Below are positions 1 through 7,204 of a stretch of 28,813 nt of DNA, piece by piece. Within the stretch, counting starts at the first letter, position 1. Every line of letters starts with the position of its first letter. The notes beneath the pieces are model-generated. The model was not told the DNA's origin. It saw only the letters and a program-made list of their open reading frames with translations, and ran no database searches. A program made the translations under genes and the position numbers. The stretch comes from JBFLVN01 sp040758475 (lineage in GTDB: Bacteria; JAGRBM01): assembly GCA_040758475.1 (NCBI GenBank), contig JBFLVN010000010.1, forward strand, positions 1-28,813, in the 5' to 3' direction.

Positions 1-116
1 GAGTGATCCGCTTCGGCGAAAGCGTGACCCCGCCGCTTCAACCTATTGGATTTCGCGCGATCTACCGGGGCCCGAGCCCCAAAGCCTTCGGCACCAGTTC
101 TAAAGGACACTCCAGC
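1..116. other. Upstream flank of the carbamoyltransferase gene
   Basis: No gene can be supported here. The first bases could be the tail of a gene that lies outside the window. A small GC hairpin (GGGGC, loop CCGA, GCCCC; 67-80) is present, without a T-run, so I do not call it a terminator. An open frame continues upstream of the chosen start to position 3, but it has no family-like sequence. Confidence 0.3.
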
Positions 117-1955
117 GTGCGCGTTCTTGGCCTATCGGCGTTCTACCACGACAGCGCGGCGGCGCTCATAGAAGACGGCCGCATTGTGGCCGCTGCCCAG
201 GAAGAGCGCTTTACCCGGAAGAAGCATGATTCTTCGTTTCCCCAAAACGCCCTGGCCTACTGCCTCTTGGAAGCGAAGATCGATTTGAAGGACGTCGATT
301 ACGCCGTCTTCTACGACAAGCCGTTCCTCAAATTCGAACGTCTTCTGGAGACGTACCTGGCCTTCGCCCCCCGGGGCTTCCGCTCCTTCCGCATGGCCAT
401 GCCGCTGTGGCTGAAGGAAAAACTTTTCCAGAAAAGCCACTTGAAACAGGAATTGGAAAAACACGCGCCGGGTTACGACTGGGAAGGGCGCCTTCTTTTT
501 TCCGAGCATCACTTAAGCCACGCAGCCTCGGCATTCTTCCCATCCCCCTTCGAGGAAGCCGCCGTCCTCACCATGGACGGCGTGGGGGAATGGGCCACGA
601 GTTCCGTGGCACTCGGGCGGGGGAATTCCCTCCAAGTCCAGAAAGAAATCCATTTCCCCCATTCGCTCGGGCTTCTCTATTCAGCCTTCACTTATTACAC
701 GGGTTTCAAAGTGAACTCGGGCGAGTACAAGGTGATGGGCCTCGCTCCTTACGGCGAGCCCAAATACGCGAAGAAAATCTTCGAGAATCTCGTCGATCTC
801 AAGGAAGACGGCTCCTTCCGTTTGAACCTCGATTACTTCGATTACTGCACAGGCCTCACCATGACGAACACCAAGTTCAACGCTCTTTTCGGAGAGCCCG
901 TGCGGCGCGCGGAAGAAAAACTCACCCAATTCCACATGGACGTGGCGGCTTCCATCCAGGCTGTCACGGAAGAGATTGTCCTGCGCCTCACCCGGGCCTT
1001 GGCCAAGGAAAGCGGTTGCGAAAACCTCTGCCTCGCGGGCGGGGTCGCCTTGAACTGCGTGGCCAACGGGAAAGTCCTGCGCGACGGGAAATTCCGGCGG
1101 ATTTGGATTCAGCCGGCCGCCGGGGACGCGGGCGGGGCCCTGGGGGCCGCCCTCTGCGGTTATTACCTCTTCAATGGAAAACAGCGGCGCCCTTTGGAAG
1201 GAGCCCAGGACGCCATGCGGGGCTCTTACTTGGGGCCTTCCTTCCCGCAAGAGGAAATCGAGCGGCGCCTCCAGGCCCTGGGCGCCAAGTTTCAGATTTG
1301 CGAGGAAGAATCCCTCCTGGCCCGCACCGCGGATGCCCTGGCCGGAGAAAAAGTCGTGGGGTGGTTCCAGGGGCGGATGGAGTTCGGCCCCCGGGCCTTG
1401 GGGGGAAGGTCCATCCTGGGCGATCCCCGCTCCCCCGCGATGCAGAAAACGATGAATCTCAAAATAAAATACCGTGAATCCTTCCGCCCCTTCGCCCCGT
1501 CGATACTGCGCGAGAAGGTGGGGGAATGGTTCGATCTGGAAGAAGATTCCCCCTACATGCTGCTCGTAGCCGATGTGAAAAAACAGCACCGGCGCGAAAT
1601 GACCGCCGAAGAGAAAAAACTCTTCGGGATCGACAAGCTAAACGTCCCCAAGTCCACAATCCCCGCCGTCACCCACGTCGATCATTCCGCCCGGATCCAG
1701 ACGGTCCACCGGGAAACCAATCCCCGCTACCACGCGCTTCTAACGAAATTTCTTGAGCGCACCGGCTGCCCGGTCCTCGTGAACACGAGTTTTAACGTGC
1801 GTGGAGAACCCATCGTTTGCACGCCGGAAGACGCCTTCCGCTGTTTCATGGGAACGGAAATGGACGTCCTGGCCGTCGGGAATTGCTTGCTCCACAAGGA
1901 AGAACAAAATCCCGCCCTTCGCCAGGACTACAAGAGCAAATTCGAATTGGATTGA
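117..1955 (+). CDS. NodU/CmcH-family carbamoyltransferase
   Basis: Predicted to transfer a carbamoyl group from carbamoyl phosphate, through a carbamoyl-adenylate, to a hydroxyl of a sugar or secondary metabolite in the cytoplasm. The N-terminal Kae1-like ASKHA domain shows the opening RVLGLSAFYHDSAAA and the metal-binding HHLSHAASAF (His131, 132 and 135). The C-terminal YrdC-like domain carries the family hallmark VLVNTSFNVRGEPIVCTPEDA. The length, 612 residues, is normal for the family. I chose the GTG at 117 because it begins the conserved N-terminus and has AGGA (104-107) nine bases upstream; the in-frame ATG before it adds unrelated residues. It is the only gene of its strand here and faces a convergent membrane-protein gene, so the acceptor cannot be read from context. 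NodU-type enzymes often sit in polysaccharide loci, and a glycan locus lies 20 kb away in this window, but a link is conjecture. Confidence 0.93.
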   Translation: MRVLGLSAFYHDSAAALIEDGRIVAAAQEERFTRKKHDSSFPQNALAYCLLEAKIDLKDVDYAVFYDKPFLKFERLLETYLAFAPRGFRSFRMAMPLWLKEKLFQKSHLKQELEKHAPGYDWEGRLLFSEHHLSHAASAFFPSPFEEAAVLTMDGVGEWATSSVALGRGNSLQVQKEIHFPHSLGLLYSAFTYYTGFKVNSGEYKVMGLAPYGEPKYAKKIFENLVDLKEDGSFRLNLDYFDYCTGLTMTNTKFNALFGEPVRRAEEKLTQFHMDVAASIQAVTEEIVLRLTRALAKESGCENLCLAGGVALNCVANGKVLRDGKFRRIWIQPAAGDAGGALGAALCGYYLFNGKQRRPLEGAQDAMRGSYLGPSFPQEEIERRLQALGAKFQICEEESLLARTADALAGEKVVGWFQGRMEFGPRALGGRSILGDPRSPAMQKTMNLKIKYRESFRPFAPSILREKVGEWFDLEEDSPYMLLVADVKKQHRREMTAEEKKLFGIDKLNVPKSTIPAVTHVDHSARIQTVHRETNPRYHALLTKFLERTGCPVLVNTSFNVRGEPIVCTPEDAFRCFMGTEMDVLAVGNCLLHKEEQNPALRQDYKSKFELD

Positions 1956-1967
1956 ATGAAACGAACC

Positions 1968-2603
1968 TCACCCCTCTTCGACCCACAGCGCGAGCCGGGG
2001 GCGGAAGGCGCGGGAATAGCGGCGTTCGATTCCGGATTTTGGATTCCAGAACCTTCCCGAAAAGCCGCCCCACGGAAGAACGAGGCCCAGGAGCGGCAGG
2101 ACCAGGGGCGCAGCTCCTTTGGATTTCACTTCGAGGGGGACATCGGGGTCGAGCCAGAGGAGCTTCGTTCCCGGAGGGCGGTCCCGGGTTACCGGCAGAG
2201 CGGAGAGCCACGCGGCGGGCGTCCGCTCCGAGAGGGTTTTGATAATGGGCCGGGCGGCCCTGGTCTCGAAAACGGCTTTGATCTTCGAAGCAGGATAAGA
2301 GCGGGCGTTCAGGGGTCTTAGGATTTCAACGCGATCCTCGGCAAAGCGGTATCCCTTGGGAACGTAGAGCCAAAAGCAAAACGCGAGGTAAGCCGAAAAC
2401 ATGGGGACGAAAACAAGATCCGCAGACTGAAGACGCCAGGCCAGGGCGAACCCGCCGAAAACGCCGAGAACGACGAGGCCGATCCACCCGAAGAGAAGAG
2501 AGAAAAAGAGGGAGAAAAGGGTCCGCCGGAGGGGGACGACTCCCTCCTCCAAAAGAGGACGCGAGAGGTCCCTGGGTTTTTCAGCGATTTCCCCGGAAGG
2601 CAT
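1968..2603 (-). CDS. Membrane protein with PH-like domain, function unknown
   Basis: About 211 residues. A polar N-terminus is followed by two hydrophobic segments, roughly residues 27-52 and 60-82. The C-terminal soluble part has the look of bacterial membrane-associated PH-like domains: YRFAEDRVEILRPL near the second helix and a final GFSGRFWNPKSGIERRYSRA, which resembles the GFSGYF..N..G.FRAY stretch seen in such proteins. I infer a membrane-anchored PH-like fold and no more; no catalytic motif is visible. It lies 39 bases downstream of the WD40 gene on the same strand and is probably co-transcribed. The start is uncertain: an in-frame GTG at 2621 would add six residues but overlaps a GC hairpin (2621-2635), while the ATG at 2603 has GGGGAA about ten bases upstream. 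Confidence 0.62.
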   Translation of the reverse strand: MPSGEIAEKPRDLSRPLLEEGVVPLRRTLFSLFFSLLFGWIGLVVLGVFGGFALAWRLQSADLVFVPMFSAYLAFCFWLYVPKGYRFAEDRVEILRPLNARSYPASKIKAVFETRAARPIIKTLSERTPAAWLSALPVTRDRPPGTKLLWLDPDVPLEVKSKGAAPLVLPLLGLVLPWGGFSGRFWNPKSGIERRYSRAFRPRLALWVEEG

Positions 2604-2642
2604 CCCCCGATTATTCCCCACCGCCCGTGGGGCGGGAAGGGG

Positions 2643-3680
2643 TTAGTACCGGATCGTCAGATCCTTGCTCCCGGAAGCCAGCAAGTTCCCATCCGGCGAG
2701 TAGGCGAGACTCATCACCCAGTCCTTGTGGCCTTCGAGGCGCTCGAGCTGCGCGCCCGATTCCGCGTCCCACAGGCGGACGAGGTTGTCGTTGGCCGCGC
2801 TCGCGAGTTTTTTCCCGCCGGGGGAGAATTTGACGGAAAAAATCCAGCCTTTCGAACCTTCCAATTTCCTTAACAGTTTCGCGCCCGCCACGTCCCACAG
2901 GCGGATCGTGGCATCACCGCTTCCAGAGGCGAGCGTTTTCCCGTCCGGTGAAAAGTCGAGGGAACTCACCCAGGTGGAATGCCCTTCGTCCCCGGCAATG
3001 CGGGCCTCTTGGGCCTTCTTCTCCACGTCCCACAAATAGATCGCTTTGTCGTCGCCGCCGGAAGCGAGAATGCGTCCTTTGGGAGAAAAAGCGAGGGCGT
3101 TCACACCCCCTTCATGGCCGGCCAACTCGGCATGGGAACTCCAGTCCCCCACGTTCCAAAGGCGGACTTTCCCATCCTGCCCCGAAGAAGCGAGAAGCTT
3201 TCCGTCGGGTGAAAAAGCAAGCGCGATGGCCCGGCCTTGATGGGCGGCGATCTTTTTTAGTTCCTTTTTCCCAAAAACATCCCACACCTGGATCGTGCCG
3301 TCCCATCCGCTCGAAACGAGGAGCCGCTCGTCCGGCGAGAAAATAGCCGAATCGACGCGCCCTTCGTGGCCCTTGAGTTCGGCCACCGGCGCCGCGCCCT
3401 CCACGTCCCAGAGGCGCACGCTCCCTTCCCAACCGGCGGAGGCGAGAAGCTTTCCACTCGGGGAAAAAGCCACGGAGGCCACCCGGTCCGTGTGCCCCTG
3501 GAGGGCGTGGCTCCCGAGTTGGGAAGCCCGGACTTCCGGGGCTTCTTCGAATCCCGCGGGAGCGACCTTCGCCGCGGCCGCTGGAGGCGGCACTTTTCCA
3601 TCTTTCTTTTCGCAGCGGGAACAGGCGGGAAAAAGAAATAAGAAGGCGAAAACAGTCACAAGGAACGAGAGCTTCCTCAT
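2643..3680 (-). CDS. Seven-repeat WD40 lipoprotein
   Basis: A 345-residue protein with a basic, hydrophobic signal sequence ending in FPAC (Cys20), an acceptable though not ideal lipobox, so probably a membrane-anchored lipoprotein on the periplasmic side. After a short linker there are seven consecutive WD40 units of about 40 residues, each with a GH-like turn, a FSPDGK-type turn and a LWD-type end. Seven units make one closed beta-propeller, a protein-interaction scaffold. The last unit stops at TIRY without the usual WD, so closure of the ring may use the strand before repeat 1. The start is secure: AGGAGG (complement of 3687-3692) is six bases before the ATG. It follows the acyl-CoA dehydrogenase by 29 bases and precedes the PH-like gene. 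No enzymatic domain is attached. Confidence 0.88.
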   Translation of the reverse strand: MRKLSFLVTVFAFLFLFPACSRCEKKDGKVPPPAAAAKVAPAGFEEAPEVRASQLGSHALQGHTDRVASVAFSPSGKLLASAGWEGSVRLWDVEGAAPVAELKGHEGRVDSAIFSPDERLLVSSGWDGTIQVWDVFGKKELKKIAAHQGRAIALAFSPDGKLLASSGQDGKVRLWNVGDWSSHAELAGHEGGVNALAFSPKGRILASGGDDKAIYLWDVEKKAQEARIAGDEGHSTWVSSLDFSPDGKTLASGSGDATIRLWDVAGAKLLRKLEGSKGWIFSVKFSPGGKKLASAANDNLVRLWDAESGAQLERLEGHKDWVMSLAYSPDGNLLASGSKDLTIRY

Positions 3681-3709
3681 GGAAATCCTCCTCGGAATTA
3701 CCAGCTACC

Positions 3710-4864
3710 TTAAATAGAGTATTTCTTCACGAGCCCCTTGGCGATGACGGTTTTTAAAATCTCGTTCGATCCCTCGCCAATCGTCATGAGGGGCGCGTCG
3801 CGATAATAACGTTCCACGTCGAATTCGGTCGTATAGCCGTAACCGCCGTGGAGTTGCATGGCCTCGAACGCGTGTTTGGCGCAAGCCTGGGAGGCGAAGA
3901 GCTTGGCCATGCTCGCTTCCAGATCGCAACGCTCGCCGCGCTGCTTTTTCGTGGCGGCGTTCATCACGAGGAGCCGCGCCGCTTCCAGATCGGTGGCCAT
4001 GTCGGCGAGCTTGGCCCCGATGAGCTGGTGCTGCCAGATGGGCTTCCCGAAGGTAACCCGCTCCTGGGCGTAGCGGACCGAATCGTCGAAAGCCGCCTGG
4101 AGGACGCCCACGGCCCGGGCGGCCACGTTGATGCGCCCGAGCTCCAGGCCACCCATGACCTGATAAAAGCCTTGGCCTTCCTTCCCGCCGATCAGATTTT
4201 CCACCGGCACGGGAAAATCCTCGAACACGAGTTCGGATGTGGGAATTCCTTTGTACCCGAGCTTGGGGATATTGCGCGAAACGCGAAAACCCGGGTGGCC
4301 TTTCTCGACGATAAATCCGCTGATTCCGGCATGGACGGGATTGGCGTCCGGATCGGTCCGGGAGAGAAGGAAAAAAGCGTTCCCGTCCGAATTGGTGATC
4401 CACATTTTCGTCCCGTTGACGAGGTAGTAATCGCCCTTCTTCTTGGCCGCGCAGCGGATGTTGGCGGCGTCGGAACCGCCCTGCGCTTCCGAGAGGGCGA
4501 GCCCTCCGCGGAGTTCCGCCTTGGCGAACTTAGGGAGAAAGCGCTTTTTTTGCTCTTCGGTGCCGTAGGTCTTCACAGCATGGGCCATGATGAGGTGGGT
4601 GTTGATCATCCCCGAAAGGCTCATCCAGCAGGAGGAGAGTTCCGAAACGACGAGAGCGTAGGTAACGACGTCCCACCCCAAACCGCCGTATTCCTCGGGG
4701 ATCGTGGCGCCAAAGAGACCCATTTCCTTGAAGGCTTCCAAGGCGGGCGTGGGGTATTGGTCGGCGTGTTCCCACTCGCGAACGTGAGGGCGGATTTCCT
4801 TGTCCAGGAACTTGCGGATCGTATCGACGGTCGTGCGCTGCTCAAGAGTAATTTCCAGATCCAT
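3710..4864 (-). CDS. Acyl-CoA dehydrogenase
   Basis: Flavoprotein predicted to oxidise an acyl-CoA to the trans-2-enoyl-CoA and pass electrons to electron-transfer flavoprotein. At 384 residues it has the standard length and domain order: N-terminal helical domain, central beta domain with ALSEAQGGSD and KMWITNSDGNAFF, and C-terminal helical domain with ERVTFGKPIWQHQLIG and QLHGGYGYTTEFDVERYYRD. The catalytic base is probably Glu364 in IGEGSNEIL, the short/medium-chain position. Chain-length or branched substrate preference cannot be told. GAAGGAG lies about ten bases before the ATG and a TTGACA promoter (4893-4920) just upstream. It leads a three-gene run with the WD40 and PH-like genes, which do not suggest a shared pathway. 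Confidence 0.95.
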   Translation of the reverse strand: MDLEITLEQRTTVDTIRKFLDKEIRPHVREWEHADQYPTPALEAFKEMGLFGATIPEEYGGLGWDVVTYALVVSELSSCWMSLSGMINTHLIMAHAVKTYGTEEQKKRFLPKFAKAELRGGLALSEAQGGSDAANIRCAAKKKGDYYLVNGTKMWITNSDGNAFFLLSRTDPDANPVHAGISGFIVEKGHPGFRVSRNIPKLGYKGIPTSELVFEDFPVPVENLIGGKEGQGFYQVMGGLELGRINVAARAVGVLQAAFDDSVRYAQERVTFGKPIWQHQLIGAKLADMATDLEAARLLVMNAATKKQRGERCDLEASMAKLFASQACAKHAFEAMQLHGGYGYTTEFDVERYYRDAPLMTIGEGSNEILKTVIAKGLVKKYSI

Positions 4865-4892
4865 GCTCGCAGGGCTCCTTCAAGCCCTCAGC

Positions 4893-4920
4893 CCTATCAG
4901 GCAGGGACCAAAGGTGTCAA
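4893..4920 (-). promoter_or_regulatory. Likely sigma70-type promoter of the acyl-CoA dehydrogenase gene
   Basis: On the minus strand a perfect -35 TTGACA (complement of 4915-4920) is followed after 16 bases by GATAGG (complement of 4893-4898), a weak -10. Transcription would begin near 4886, giving a leader of about 20 bases that contains the GAAGGAG ribosome site. The perfect -35 and the short leader are the support; the -10 matches only three of six positions. Confidence 0.4.
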
Positions 4921-4969
4921 CAAGCTGGAGCCCTGTAGAGGTTATGGCGGGATCAAGCTGCCACTCTTT

Positions 4970-4997
4970 TTCAAATTAACTTGATAGAGTAGATAAA
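4970..4997 (+). promoter_or_regulatory. Possible promoter of the antiporter pair
   Basis: In the AT-rich centre of the divergent gap, TTCAAA (4970-4975) and GATAAA (4992-4997) are separated by 16 bases; each matches four of six consensus positions. It would give a leader of 60-80 bases before the first antiporter gene. Local AT content makes chance matches likely. Confidence 0.28.
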
Positions 4998-5083
4998 GAC
5001 CCTTCCCGCCAACGTATCCAGATTGGCGGCGGATCAGACAGCACCTTCAAGACTCAGGCTTGAACGTGCCGAGAACACTCAAC

Positions 5084-7204
5084 ATGGCACCCGCCTCCCA
5101 GCCATTCCTCCCGGCTCTCGCCGTTGCACTATGCGTGGCTGCCCTGGTCACCCTGTTGTTCCGGCGATTGGGCCAGCCTGTGGTGCTCGGATACGTCGCA
5201 GCCGGCATGATCGTGGGACCGCATATACCCATCCCTCTTGTCGCGAATGCCCAAGTGGTTTCGGTGCTCGCTGAGCTGGGAGCGATTCTCATTATGCTTG
5301 CCGTTGGCCTTGAGTTCCGGCTCACCCATCTATTCCAGAAGGGGTTGCCGCTTGCTTTTATTGCTCTGTTCGAACTCTTCACGATGTTCTGGTTGGGATT
5401 TTCCATTGGCACACTATTTGGGTGGACGGATCGAGAATGCGTTTTTGCGGGCTCGGTGATTGCTATCACCAGTACGCCTTTGGTGATCAAGGCGCTCTCC
5501 GACCAGGGAGTACGAGGGGCCGTTCCGGAACTGGTCGTCGGCGTGAGCCTTTTCGAAGATCTCATCGGTATCCTGTTAATAGCCATCCTCTCCGCGACGC
5601 CGGTCTCCGAAGCATTCTCCGCGCAGATAGCCCTTCCAGCGCTCGCCAAGCTTTTCGCATTCCTCGTGGGCGTCCTGGTAGCGGGATTCCTCGTAATGCC
5701 GTGGCTCGCCAAGGTGGTCGTGGCCCAAGGCAGTCCAGAGGCGACCATCATAACCGCTGTAGGGTTCGGGTTCGCCCTTGCCTTCCTAGCGCGAGAGTTC
5801 GGTTACTCGACGGCTCTGGGAGCGTTTTTAGCCGGTTCCTTGCTCGCTGAATCGGGCGAAAGCCCCCGTATTCTTCCCTCTGTACAACCGGTCCGAGACG
5901 TCTTCGCGGCGGTTTTCTTCGTCTCCGTGGGAATGTTGATCGATCCGGCCCTGCTCCTGAAATACTGGGCCCCTGTCGCTGTCCTCTCGCTCGCGGTGAT
6001 CGCTGGAAAATTCTTGAGCGTCTGCCTCGGAGCGTTCCTGGCCGGTAATCCCGTACGAGATTCGGTACAATTGGGCTTGAGCTTCGGCCAGATCGGTGAG
6101 TTCGCTTTAATCATCGCCGGAATAGGCCTTTCCAGCGGTGGCACGAGAGAGTTTCTCTACCCGATTACAGCCAGCATCTGCATGGTCAGTACACTCACCA
6201 CACCTTATCTGATCCGAGCCTCCCCCCGGGCGGCAGCTTTCATCGACCGCAAACTTCCCAGACCTCTCCAAACATTCACGTCCTTATACGGCACTTGGTT
6301 TGCCGCCTTGAAAGGCGGCTCAAAAGGAGCCACTTCTCCTCGCTCCTATCTGCGGCGGATGGCAGCTTACCTCCTCCTGGACGCATTGGCACTGGGATTC
6401 TTCGTGGCGGGAAGCGCCCTTCTCTCACACCGGGTCGTAGAACTGACAGCAGGATTCGGCATTCCGGGGGAATTCGCCTGGATCGGTATCGCAGCCGGTG
6501 TAGCTGCCGTGGGAGCTCCTTTAACTGTTGGATTGATCATCCTAACTGGCCGGATCGCAACGACGCTAGCCCATTCCGCGTTCCCCAAGCCGGCAGAAGG
6601 CCGGCTGGACCGGGCAATCGCTCCTCGTCGGGCCTTGCGCGTGACGCTTCAGTTCGCGATCTTGCTTCTGATTTTTCTCCCGCTACTTTTTGTGGCACAG
6701 CTCGCGTTGCCGCCTTTCTTCGCGCTCCCGGCCGTATTGGTATTGTGCCTGGCGTCGGCCATCTACTTCTGGCGTAGCGCCAAAAATCTGGAGGGACACG
6801 TACGAGCGGGAGTACTAGTCATCGCAGAAGTACTGGGAAGTGGCGTGGCTGCAACCAACCAGGAAGGAGCTCTCGCGGAAGCTCAGGAACTTCTAGCAGG
6901 CATGGGCTCGCCGGAACCGGTTTCCCTTCCTCCCGCATCCCCTGTTCTAGAAAAAAGCTTGGGGGAAGTTAACCTCCGAGGCCTCACTGGAGCGACGGTC
7001 CTCGCCATCTTTCGCGGAAGGGAAGGCCGGGAAAGCGTCCAGATGCCGGGGGCGCGAGAAATCTTGCGAGCCGGCGACACGCTCGTGTTGACCGGTTCGC
7101 CAGACGCCATCGCATCGGCCAAGCGTCTCCTGCTCGCTCCTACAGTTGAATCGATTTCCGATGAAGTAGCTTTCACGAAAGAAGACCTCAATGATCACCG
7201 TTAG
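5084..7204 (+). CDS. CPA2 cation/proton antiporter with C-terminal RCK_C (TrkA_C) domain
   Basis: Inner-membrane monovalent cation/proton antiporter of the KefB/CPA2 family. The first ~390 residues give about 12 membrane helices with GYVAAGMIVGP, GLEF, the helix carrying the conserved acidic pair (FEDLIG), ALGAFLAGSLLAES and FGQIGEFALI. Then come a linker and further hydrophobic helices. The last ~75 residues (from about VLEKSLGEVNLRGL to GDTLVLTGSPDAI) form an RCK_C ligand-binding domain. No RCK_N Rossmann domain (GxGxxG) precedes it. About 706 residues from the ATG at 5084. TTG 5060 and GTG 5066 are alternative in-frame starts; GTG 5066 has AGG seven bases upstream, so the N-terminus could be up to eight residues longer. 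It overlaps the next antiporter gene by 14 bases. It uses GTA, CTA and GGA codons more than its neighbours. The ion (K+ or Na+) is not decidable. Confidence 0.9.
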   Translation: MAPASQPFLPALAVALCVAALVTLLFRRLGQPVVLGYVAAGMIVGPHIPIPLVANAQVVSVLAELGAILIMLAVGLEFRLTHLFQKGLPLAFIALFELFTMFWLGFSIGTLFGWTDRECVFAGSVIAITSTPLVIKALSDQGVRGAVPELVVGVSLFEDLIGILLIAILSATPVSEAFSAQIALPALAKLFAFLVGVLVAGFLVMPWLAKVVVAQGSPEATIITAVGFGFALAFLAREFGYSTALGAFLAGSLLAESGESPRILPSVQPVRDVFAAVFFVSVGMLIDPALLLKYWAPVAVLSLAVIAGKFLSVCLGAFLAGNPVRDSVQLGLSFGQIGEFALIIAGIGLSSGGTREFLYPITASICMVSTLTTPYLIRASPRAAAFIDRKLPRPLQTFTSLYGTWFAALKGGSKGATSPRSYLRRMAAYLLLDALALGFFVAGSALLSHRVVELTAGFGIPGEFAWIGIAAGVAAVGAPLTVGLIILTGRIATTLAHSAFPKPAEGRLDRAIAPRRALRVTLQFAILLLIFLPLLFVAQLALPPFFALPAVLVLCLASAIYFWRSAKNLEGHVRAGVLVIAEVLGSGVAATNQEGALAEAQELLAGMGSPEPVSLPPASPVLEKSLGEVNLRGLTGATVLAIFRGREGRESVQMPGAREILRAGDTLVLTGSPDAIASAKRLLLAPTVESISDEVAFTKEDLNDHR

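Noticed and set aside
407..1589. Long open frames overlapping the carbamoyltransferase gene on both strands
   Set aside because: Arginine/proline-rich shadow translations with no recognisable domain; the carbamoyltransferase frame has the conserved motifs throughout.
2621..2635. Hairpin CCGCCC-GTG-GGGCGG after the WD40 gene as an intrinsic terminator
   Set aside because: Three-base loop and no T-run; it lies across an alternative GTG start of the next gene, so I treat it as a local GC palindrome.
3848..4984. A 378-codon plus-strand frame opposite the acyl-CoA dehydrogenase
   Set aside because: Antisense shadow. The dehydrogenase is full length with all family motifs.
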